Source: Candidatus Altarchaeales archaeon ex4484_96 (GTDB lineage: Archaea > Altiarchaeota > Altiarchaeia > IMC4 > QMZM01). From it: 6,115 bases of DNA. Shown piece after piece: positions 1 through 5,291 of this stretch. Positions within the stretch are counted from its first letter, which is position 1; each line of letters starts with the position of its first letter. A model generated the notes under the pieces. That model did not search any database, was not told where the DNA came from, and worked only from the letters and a program-made list of their open reading frames with translations. The translations under genes were made by a program, and so were the position numbers. The stretch is taken from assembly GCA_002254405.1 (NCBI GenBank), contig NJDH01000050.1:1-6115 (forward strand), written 5' to 3'.

Positions 1-281
1 TTTTCTTTGTTTGTTTTTTTTTTATCTTTTTTTGTTTTAATCTTATCCTCTGTTTTTTTCTTTTTAGTCTCTTTTGGTTTCTTTTCAGCTAACACCTTAA
101 GCCGGGCTTCTTTTTCTTTTCTGTATTCTCTTGTCCACTTGACTTTTCTGGGTTTTCTTTTGAGTTTAAGCATGTTTTTCTGGCATTTGTTGCTGCAGAA
201 ATAATACATATCACCCCGGTTTGTGACATGTATTTTTTCTGTGCCCTTCTCTATTTCTGCGTTACAGAAAATGCACTTCAT
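1..281 (-). CDS. rpl24e: Large ribosomal subunit protein eL24 (L24e), 3' end cut by window edge
   Basis: eL24 is a small zinc-ribbon protein of the archaeal large ribosomal subunit. Reading the minus strand from ATG at 281 gives MKCIFCNAEIEKG and so on. The zinc ligands are C3 and C6 (CxxC) and C29 and C33 (CSNKC). The family's NRGDMYYFCSNKC and RKVKWTREYRK segments follow. From about residue 54 the protein becomes a Lys/Glu-rich tail that is still open at residue 93, where the window ends. Archaeal eL24 proteins are usually only about 55-70 residues, so this one has an added basic extension. Part of the extension is encoded by a run of ten A (14-23 on the shown strand as T). The start lies 4 bp after the eS28 stop with no clear Shine-Dalgarno, so it is probably co-translated with eS28. 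The L7Ae-eS28-eL24 order is widespread in archaea, and ndk and infB often follow it (outside this window). Confidence 0.93.
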   Translation of the reverse strand, partial: MKCIFCNAEIEKGTEKIHVTNRGDMYYFCSNKCQKNMLKLKRKPRKVKWTREYRKEKEARLKVLAEKKPKETKKKKTEDKIKTKKDKKKTNKE

Positions 282-285
282 TTTA

Positions 286-477
286 TCAGTTTAGGGGTTT
301 AGCTTCCCTTTCAACCTCTCTTAAGTCCAGTATGTCTCCTTCCGCAACGGGGGAGCTGACGTTTCTTCTTATTACTCTGCCTTTGTTTGATCCTTCCTGT
401 ATTTTGCACATGACCTGTATGACTTCACCGAAGATACCGGTTCTCCCGATGATTTTCACTACCTCTACTTTGGTCAT
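286..477 (-). CDS. rps28e: Small ribosomal subunit protein eS28 (S28e)
   Basis: eS28 is an OB-fold protein of the small ribosomal subunit, sitting near the mRNA exit/E-site region. The 63-residue product matches the usual length of the archaeal family. It shows the family's glycine turn GRTGIFGEVIQVMCKI (residues 11-26), the basic KGRVIRRNV strand (32-40), the VAEGDILDLRE segment (44-54) and the signature EREAK close to the C-terminus (56-60). The ATG at 475-477 lies 8 bp downstream of the L7Ae stop. The gap and stop region is a run of ten A on the coding strand (478-487). The nearest G-rich Shine-Dalgarno-like sequence (GAGGGG, 495-500) is about 17 nt upstream, too far to be typical, so translation probably depends on coupling to L7Ae. 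The gene ends in TGA, 4 bp before the eL24 start. Confidence 0.95.
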   Translation of the reverse strand: MTKVEVVKIIGRTGIFGEVIQVMCKIQEGSNKGRVIRRNVSSPVAEGDILDLREVEREAKPLN

Positions 478-485
478 TTTTTTTT

Positions 486-842
486 TTATTTCAGCCCCTC
501 TAGTTTTTCGATTACTTCCTTGACCAGGTCTTTAGCTTTGCCTTCTTCCACGATTGCGGCTGAAGCGCAGGGAACGTGTATTCCCACGGATTCACCTATC
601 TCGGCCTTGGGTGTGTATATATATGCGATGTTTTTCTCCTCGCATATCATGGGTAGATGCATGACTATCTCTTGGGGGCTTATATCCGAGCCTATGAGAA
701 CAAGTTTAGCAACACCTCGCTCAACAGCTTTCGTGACCTCGTTTGTTCCTTTCCTTATTTTGCCAGAGCTTTTAGCGGTTTCCAGTGCCTCAAGTGCTTT
801 GTCTACAAGCTCCTTGGGGGCTTCAAATTTTACGTAACTCAT
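486..842 (-). CDS. rpl7ae: Ribosomal protein L7Ae (eL8), kink-turn RNA-binding protein
   Basis: Archaeal L7Ae binds kink-turns. It is a ribosomal protein and also the core protein of box C/D and H/ACA guide RNPs and of RNase P. The 118-residue product has the normal archaeal length. It carries the RNA-binding motif KGTNEVTKAVERG at residues 31-43, with the N34-E35-xx-K38 residues that contact the tandem G-A pairs. The segment IGSDISPQEIVMHLP (50-64) and the specificity loop ESVGIHVPCASAAIV (84-98) also match the family. The ATG at 840-842 is supported by a strong Shine-Dalgarno GGAGGTG six bases upstream. It is the first gene of the ribosomal cluster and precedes eS28 by 8 bp. Its promoter and leader lie in the 113-bp region to gltX. 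Assignment to the family is essentially certain. Confidence 0.97.
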   Translation of the reverse strand: MSYVKFEAPKELVDKALEALETAKSSGKIRKGTNEVTKAVERGVAKLVLIGSDISPQEIVMHLPMICEEKNIAYIYTPKAEIGESVGIHVPCASAAIVEEGKAKDLVKEVIEKLEGLK

Positions 843-848
843 TTAGTA

Positions 849-855
849 CACCTCC
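849..855 (-). promoter_or_regulatory. Shine-Dalgarno site of L7Ae
   Basis: The minus strand reads GGAGGTG followed by six bases and ATG. This matches the anti-SD end of archaeal 16S rRNA. It is the only strong ribosome binding site in the window and fixes the L7Ae start. A 5-bp stem (AAATC/GATTT, 856-860 with 872-876) lies directly upstream and could affect access to it. Confidence 0.85.
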
Positions 856-884
856 AAATCATGTAATAATGGATTTCTCATCGG

Positions 885-893
885 TTTATTTAG
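885..893 (-). promoter_or_regulatory. Candidate TATA box of the L7Ae-eS28-eL24 cluster
   Basis: The minus strand reads CTAAATAAA, an AT-rich block about 45 bases upstream of the L7Ae ATG. With the usual archaeal TATA-to-start distance of about 26 bases, transcription would begin near 863 and leave a leader of about 20 nt containing the Shine-Dalgarno. An alternative AT block reads ATTATTTATAT at 930-940. It would place the start near 907, inside the palindrome at 903-918. The sequence alone does not decide between them. Confidence 0.35.
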
Positions 894-898
894 AAAAC

Positions 899-927
899 CT
901 GAATAGAGTATACTCTATATGATTCAG
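899..927. repeat. Inverted repeat with perfect 16-bp palindrome between gltX and L7Ae
   Basis: Positions 903-918 read ATAGAGTATACTCTAT, which is its own reverse complement. Outer arms CTGAAT (899-904) and ATTCAG (922-927) are also complementary, so the minus-strand transcript could fold into a two-part hairpin with a five-base bulge, followed by GGTTTTC. It lies 29 bases downstream of the gltX stop and 57 bases upstream of the L7Ae start. Two roles are possible: an operator for a dimeric regulator at the L7Ae promoter, or a 3'-end/termination structure for gltX. The following T-run is only four bases, so I consider a strong terminator less likely. Confidence 0.6.
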
Positions 928-955
928 CATATAAATAATATCAGAGGGGGTGACA

Positions 956-2650
956 TCAGGGGTGCGCGTAATAGAATACGTGTTTTGTTTCCCCTGAGGC
1001 TGTATCCCTGGAATCCAGTCTTGCAAAGCCGTATCTCTCAAACTGCACAACAGTATCCAGCCTAATATCACTGCATGCGGTCTCAATATAGCCTGAAACC
1101 AGTTCATCGGGTTTTATCATGAGCGCCTCAACGTAATCCTTCACCCAGTGTATTATCGGGACCTCAAGTTTTTTCTTTTTCAGGTATTCGCCTTCGATTT
1201 TTTCATCTCCTGCTTTGGTGATTTTCAGGTTGAATGCGCTTTTCAGGCGTAATTCATCGCCTTTTTTCAGGTTTTTCGCATCCTCTTCGGATATGAAAAA
1301 ATTCATAATTTTGTTTTTTTCTTTCTTTAGGTTGTATTTCCTTAATCCCCTGTTGGGGTAGCGGGGGTGTAGGGGTATTTCAACAACCATGTTGGGGGCG
1401 CTTTTTACTTTAAGGGGTATTGGGTCTGCGACGAAAAAATATCTGTTGACTTGGGAGTCAAGTATTTTTCTGTTCTCTGCGTATATGTTTTTCAGGCTGA
1501 GATTTATGTCGTTTTCGCCGATGTTGAGGTCCAGTATGGCCTTTCTTATGGCATCTTTTGATATGCCTCTTTTTCTAAGCGACATGATTGTCGGGATTTG
1601 GGGGTCATCCCATCCGCTGTATAATCCCTCTTCTATGCCTTTTTTCAGCTTTGAGGTGCTGAATTTGCCGAATTCATCGATTTTTATGCGACCCCAGTGC
1701 TTTGTTTTAGGGTAAATCCAGCCGAAGTAATCGTATATGTATTTCTGCCTTCTCTCTGAGTCAATGAGGTCTTTGCCTCTTATTATGTGGGTCACACCTA
1801 GGACATGGTCTTCTATCGCTGATTCGAAGTCTAGTGTGGGCCATATGATGAATCTCCTCCCTACTCTCGGGTGTTCGCCTTTAACAATACGGAATGCCAC
1901 CCAGTCTCTTATGGCGGGGTCCTTGTGTTTCATATCGGTTTTTATTCTCAGGACGCATTCTCCTTCCCTGTACTTTCCTTCCATCATATCATACCAGTCT
2001 TTTAGGTTATCTTTTGTTTTTTTGTTGCGGTGAGGGCATATTTTTTTCGCGTCCTTGTATTCTTTGAACTCGCCTCTTTTGCAAAAGCAGATATAGGCTT
2101 TATTCAGGTTTATCAGTCTCTCGCCGTATTCATAGTAGAGGGATAGTTTCTCTGAGGCATATATGACCTCATCGGGGTATGCTCCAAGCCACTCGCAGTC
2201 GTCTAGATACCAACCGTATGCTTCAGCAAGCGGTTTTTTTGTCTTAGGGTCTGTGTCATCGAATCTGAGTATGAATTTACCTCGGTATTTTTCCGCAAGC
2301 TCAAAGTTCACTATGATGCCTCTGGCTGAACCAAGTGTTGCTGGGCCGTTTGGGTTGGGGGCGAATCTCAGTATGACGTCGTCTTTAACCTCATCCAGCT
2401 CTGGGAGTGTACTTTCTGCTTTTTTCTTTTTCTTCTTTCGTTCAGGAGAGTATTTTTGAAGTATTTCAAGCGGTGTTTCGTTCACGCTTTCGACGACATA
2501 CTTGATTTCCTTCATCAGGGGTTTAATGTTCTTTTTTGCTTTAGGGGCCTCTGATATGACTTTTCCCATGATTGCTTTCGGTTCTGCTTTACCGTGCTTT
2601 AACCTGTTTAGTACGGCATGTTTCCTTATTATTTCATAGTATTCGCTCAT
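956..2650 (-). CDS. gltX: Glutamyl-tRNA synthetase, archaeal type (class I)
   Basis: This enzyme charges tRNA-Glu with glutamate. Archaeal forms usually also make Glu-tRNA-Gln, which GatDE converts. The 564-residue length fits the archaeal family. Residues 1-90 are the archaeal N-terminal extension, with a Lys-rich linker (71-77). The class I catalytic domain starts at ILRFAPNPNGP (93-103). TLGS (105-108) takes the place of HIGH, and FDDTDP (130-135) follows. C188, C190, C205 and H207 could form a zinc site. DFESAIEDHVLGVTHIIRG (274-292) is a strong family block. KFSTSK (329-334) is the KMSKS counterpart. The region after about residue 400 is the beta-barrel anticodon-binding part typical of the Gln/archaeal-Glu group, ending with GFARLD (541-546). 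The ATG at 2648-2650 has no Shine-Dalgarno, and a TATA-like core lies about 28 bases upstream, so the mRNA is probably nearly leaderless. It is likely transcribed alone. The gap to L7Ae holds its own promoter signals. Confidence 0.96.
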   Translation of the reverse strand: MSEYYEIIRKHAVLNRLKHGKAEPKAIMGKVISEAPKAKKNIKPLMKEIKYVVESVNETPLEILQKYSPERKKKKKKAESTLPELDEVKDDVILRFAPNPNGPATLGSARGIIVNFELAEKYRGKFILRFDDTDPKTKKPLAEAYGWYLDDCEWLGAYPDEVIYASEKLSLYYEYGERLINLNKAYICFCKRGEFKEYKDAKKICPHRNKKTKDNLKDWYDMMEGKYREGECVLRIKTDMKHKDPAIRDWVAFRIVKGEHPRVGRRFIIWPTLDFESAIEDHVLGVTHIIRGKDLIDSERRQKYIYDYFGWIYPKTKHWGRIKIDEFGKFSTSKLKKGIEEGLYSGWDDPQIPTIMSLRKRGISKDAIRKAILDLNIGENDINLSLKNIYAENRKILDSQVNRYFFVADPIPLKVKSAPNMVVEIPLHPRYPNRGLRKYNLKKEKNKIMNFFISEEDAKNLKKGDELRLKSAFNLKITKAGDEKIEGEYLKKKKLEVPIIHWVKDYVEALMIKPDELVSGYIETACSDIRLDTVVQFERYGFARLDSRDTASGETKHVFYYAHP

Positions 2651-2673
2651 TGTCTTTTTTTTATTTACGGCTC

Positions 2674-2683
2674 ATAATATTAT
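2674..2683. promoter_or_regulatory. Palindromic TATA-like core shared by divergent gltX and reductase genes
   Basis: ATAATATTAT is self-complementary. Its centre is about 28 bases from the gltX ATG on the minus strand and about 32 bases from the reductase ATG on the plus strand. Archaeal TATA boxes sit about 26 bases upstream of transcription starts, so one element could serve both directions with leaders of only a few bases. The absence of a Shine-Dalgarno before either gene fits this. Another AT-rich block (AAATATATT, 2694-2702) is badly placed for both genes. Confidence 0.45.
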
Positions 2684-2710
2684 TAGAAACATCAAATATA
2701 TTCGTTTAAG

Positions 2711-3334
2711 ATGCATGTGATATTTAATGCTGTAACCAGCTTGGATGGAAAAACAGCTCCCGGCGGAATAGATTTCGATTTAATGAACAGGGCTGATAAG
2801 TATCGGATGGATGAGCTGAGGGGTACGGTGGATGCCTTGTTGACTGATGTGAAAACAATAAAGCTGAAAAATCCCACATTGGGTGTTCGTTCAGCTGGTG
2901 ATGACCCTCTTAAGGTTGTGATAGATGATAAGGGTGAGATATCCGAGAACGCAAGGGTTTTCGAGGGGGGCTCTGATGTTTTGGTGTTTTTCTCTAAATC
3001 CGCTTCAAGGAAGAAAATAAAACAGCGGCTGGAGGAGAAACCTAATGTGGAGGTTATTATTTGCGGGGATTATGCTGTGAACTTAAGTTCTGTTTTAACT
3101 GCTTTACATAACCGGGATGTTGGCTCTTTGTTGGTGGAGAGCCATAATTCTTTGGGCAGGCGGATGCTTGAGGAGGGTTTTATCGACGAGATTTATGTTT
3201 CTGTTGTCCCTGTTTTGCTGGGTGAGGGTGAGAGCTTATTCAATCGGAAAATAGAAAGAGGTGTTGATTTATCGCTTGAGGGTATTCTACAGTATGGGGA
3301 TCAGGTTATACTGCATTATCTGGTGAAAAAATAG
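2711..3334 (+). CDS. RibD_C-family (DHFR-like) reductase, probably diaminopyrimidine-phosphate reductase
   Basis: The best match is the archaeal ArfC/RIB7-like reductase. That enzyme uses NAD(P)H to reduce 2,5-diamino-6-ribosylamino-pyrimidinone 5'-phosphate in riboflavin and F420 precursor synthesis. The 207-residue size fits a stand-alone RibD_C protein without the deaminase half. The N-terminal block FNAVTSLDGKTA (5-16) corresponds to the family's N-x-x-x-SLDGK-A motif. DELRGTVDALL (34-44) with NPTLGVR (54-60) corresponds to the R-x-x-x-DA...DPxLTVR region. FIDEIYVSVVPVLLGEG (157-173) is the conserved C-terminal strand pair. Two family glycine sites differ: the usual V-G-x-x-T is TDVKT (45-49), and the usual EGGG loop is E143-S-H-N. 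It may therefore be a diverged or repurposed reductase. No Shine-Dalgarno precedes the ATG, so a leaderless mRNA is likely. It is the only plus-strand gene, divergent from gltX and convergent with the surface-protein gene, with one base between the two stops. Confidence 0.85.
   Translation: MHVIFNAVTSLDGKTAPGGIDFDLMNRADKYRMDELRGTVDALLTDVKTIKLKNPTLGVRSAGDDPLKVVIDDKGEISENARVFEGGSDVLVFFSKSASRKKIKQRLEEKPNVEVIICGDYAVNLSSVLTALHNRDVGSLLVESHNSLGRRMLEEGFIDEIYVSVVPVLLGEGESLFNRKIERGVDLSLEGILQYGDQVILHYLVKK
3326..3331 (-). terminator. Possible T-run terminator of the surface-protein operon
   Basis: Five bases after the TAA stop of the minus-strand surface gene the coding strand reads six T in a row. Archaeal RNA polymerase can stop at short T-runs without a hairpin. 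The run is also the AAA-AAA Lys codons at the end of the convergent reductase, so it may be coincidental. I see no stem-loop next to it. Confidence 0.25.
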
Positions 3335-3335
3335 T

Positions 3336-5291
3336 TTAGCAGTCTGCGAGTGTGTTGATTCTTGCTCTTGGGGTTGAGTTGGTTAATGTTGTGCAGCTTG
3401 TTTCGGTGACATATGCTGTGGCGTTTATGTTATCGTTTTTGTTTAAGACTCCAAGGGTGATGTTATACCATCCCGTCAGGCCGCTCATCTCGTTCATGAT
3501 GTGGGAGTCTGTTGTGGTTTCGTTGGCTACATGTATTGTGGGGTTGGAGGTGAGGTTCATGAAACCTGTTGCATTCATCACGCTGAGGGTGTAGGTTACG
3601 TTGCATTCGCTGCTTGAGGGTCCACTCCCGCATTTTTTGCAGTCCATGAGGTTTATTGTGTTCGGACATCCCGGCAGGCAGGTGCAGTCTGTGGGGCAGG
3701 AGCCGCAGTCTTCGTCGTTGTTGCATGTTCCGTCTCCGCAGCATCCGCTGGCGTTAGCGCATTCTGTGTCTATCTGGTATTTGTGGGAATGCGGGCAGTC
3801 TAGGTTGAAGGCGTATCCTTCTTCATCGCATATGCCTAAGGCCTCGCATCCGATTTCATCGCTCCAGTACAGGTAGTCTATCCAGCTGTTTGTTTCGTTT
3901 ACCTGTAAGCTGTAGGATTCCAGGGTGTAGGGGCTGATCATGGATTCAATCCCGATGAGTGTGTTACCGAATGTCCGGTTTGCCTGTTGTTTGTATTTAT
4001 CTGAAAGGTATAGTCTCCCGTCCAGGCGGTCGAAGAAAGACGGGCCGTTTAGCACATGGTTTGCGCAATATATGTTATAGTTTTCCTCAACGTCGCTTAT
4101 CTCATAGCATGAGGTGTTTATTAAGCTGCTGTCCAGCCCCAGTATTATTCTGTGCAGGTTGCATCCGTCTACGTTTTTGATGAACACGCAGCTTTCATTG
4201 GTTATCGTGAAATTTCCGGCACCGCATCCTGTTTCTTTAGGCGGGTTCTCTGGGGGTATGTCGTCTATGTCTCCTGATGCTGAAATCCAGGGTATGGATG
4301 CCTCACATACCTGGGCTGAGTTCGCGGGGTTGTAGACTATCAGGCCCCCGAAGTGGCTTGGAGTGCTGATATTAAGGCAGTCTCTTATGTTCTGGTTGCA
4401 TACGATTGCCCCTCCATCTAGTACAAGTATTTGTTTCACCAGCTCATCCGGGGGTGTGGTTGCGCAATAATTTTCGAGAGCTGGAACGTTCCCTCCAATA
4501 TCGCTATAGAGTTTGACGTTGCCTGCTTTTGTTCCGTTACCTGTGTTGTCTCTGCTGCATCCTGCTATCATGTCCATCTCTAAATCTGCGCTGCAGTTGA
4601 TGATGTATCTACTCACCCTGCCCTGGGTGTTGAGGGGATAAAGCGGGTCTTCAAGCTCTAGTATGGATGTGTTGGATTGCACATCATCTGATATTCCCTG
4701 GTAAAAACATAGTTCGCTTTCATCCCATATCCTTATCCTAAGCGTTGATAACGTGGCGAAACTGAAGGCATCTCTTGGAATAACGTTTATTTCGCGTAAT
4801 GTGAGATTCATGTTGAAGTGCATGTCCTCTCCTGCCTGCTCCATCTTGTCCATCCACAAGGGGAATGTATGGTTTTCCATGTAGGGTATTGTTTCCCCGT
4901 ATAGTGTGCCGCATACCATCAGCTCGACTACTGCGGCCTCGGCTCCGATTATGTTGTATTCCAGGTCGTTGCAGTTCTCTAATGCGCAGTTGTTGCTGCA
5001 GTTGAATTCATAATTCTCCAGATCGTTTCCTGAGGTTACTACTTCGCTTATTGCGTATATTGCGGCACGCCTCCCGAATATCACCATAGCCCGCTTCAGA
5101 TCCTTTTTCACATCCTCTACGAAATAGTAAAGCCGCTCGCACCTGGTTCGGCCTAATACATCATCGACTCTTTGTTCATAGTAGCTTATATGGAATGTTA
5201 TGAAATAGATTAAGGGGATAACAAGCATTATAGTTATGAGGCTGAAAAAAACCCCTTTCCTGTTTGTTTTGTTGGTTTTTATCGCTTTCAT
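3336..5291 (-). CDS. Cys-rich, N-terminally anchored surface/secreted protein of unknown function
   Basis: The 651-residue product (numbered from ATG 5291) starts with a basic stretch ending NRKG, then one hydrophobic helix (about 14-34). It is either a signal anchor or a type IV pilin-like class III signal cut after RKG. An amphipathic region (39-78) with a CERLYYFVEDVKKDLKRA segment follows. The rest looks extracellular, with 34 Cys in total (an even number, suiting disulfides) and about 20 N-glycosylation sequons. Residues 415-478 form a distinct block including FFDRLDGRLYLSDKYKQQ and a Trp/Tyr-rich end. Residues 517-542 contain the Cys-rich module CCGDGTCNNDEDCGSCPTDC. About 563-630 is a beta-rich, Ig-like-looking domain. 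I chose the ATG because it overlaps the upstream TGA as ATGA; a GTG two codons earlier is the alternative. The gene ends in Ala-Asp-Cys-TAA. I recognise no named family, and an adhesin, pilus or cell-wall role is only inferred. Confidence 0.85.
   Translation of the reverse strand: MKAIKTNKTNRKGVFFSLITIMLVIPLIYFITFHISYYEQRVDDVLGRTRCERLYYFVEDVKKDLKRAMVIFGRRAAIYAISEVVTSGNDLENYEFNCSNNCALENCNDLEYNIIGAEAAVVELMVCGTLYGETIPYMENHTFPLWMDKMEQAGEDMHFNMNLTLREINVIPRDAFSFATLSTLRIRIWDESELCFYQGISDDVQSNTSILELEDPLYPLNTQGRVSRYIINCSADLEMDMIAGCSRDNTGNGTKAGNVKLYSDIGGNVPALENYCATTPPDELVKQILVLDGGAIVCNQNIRDCLNISTPSHFGGLIVYNPANSAQVCEASIPWISASGDIDDIPPENPPKETGCGAGNFTITNESCVFIKNVDGCNLHRIILGLDSSLINTSCYEISDVEENYNIYCANHVLNGPSFFDRLDGRLYLSDKYKQQANRTFGNTLIGIESMISPYTLESYSLQVNETNSWIDYLYWSDEIGCEALGICDEEGYAFNLDCPHSHKYQIDTECANASGCCGDGTCNNDEDCGSCPTDCTCLPGCPNTINLMDCKKCGSGPSSSECNVTYTLSVMNATGFMNLTSNPTIHVANETTTDSHIMNEMSGLTGWYNITLGVLNKNDNINATAYVTETSCTTLTNSTPRARINTLADC
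5288..5291 (-). other. ATGA stop/start overlap coupling the two surface genes
   Basis: The upstream gene ends ...GTG TGG ATA TGA, and the A of ATA with TGA forms ATGA, giving the downstream start. No good Shine-Dalgarno precedes this start, so translation of the 651-residue protein probably relies on ribosomes that have just finished the upstream gene. This implies linked expression of both products. Confidence 0.75.

Noticed and set aside
7..204. Plus-strand frame of 65 residues that looks like a small Phe/Leu-rich membrane protein
   Set aside because: It is the antisense of the Lys-rich eL24 tail. AAA codons read as TTT (Phe) on the other strand, which explains the hydrophobicity, and the zinc-ribbon gene is unmistakable.
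520..837. Plus-strand 105-residue frame opposite L7Ae
   Set aside because: It lies entirely antisense to the highly conserved L7Ae gene and shows no recognisable motif.
941..964. Imperfect direct repeat TCAGAGGGGGTG / TCAGGGGTG around the gltX stop
   Set aside because: It is short and imperfect and overlaps the coding end, with no further copies seen. It is not enough to call a regulatory repeat.
886..1107. Minus-strand 73-residue frame across the gltX end and the intergenic palindrome
   Set aside because: Most of it overlaps gltX in another frame, it has no family resemblance, and it would run through the L7Ae promoter region.
2160..2459. Plus-strand 98-residue Ser-rich frame opposite the gltX N-terminal part
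   Set aside because: It is antisense to the catalytic motifs of gltX, and its Phe run is the complement of the Lys linker.
3463..3744. Minus-strand 93-residue Arg/Gln/His-rich frame inside the surface gene
   Set aside because: It is a frame shadow of the Cys-rich module and C-terminal domain; its composition is low-complexity and not protein-like.
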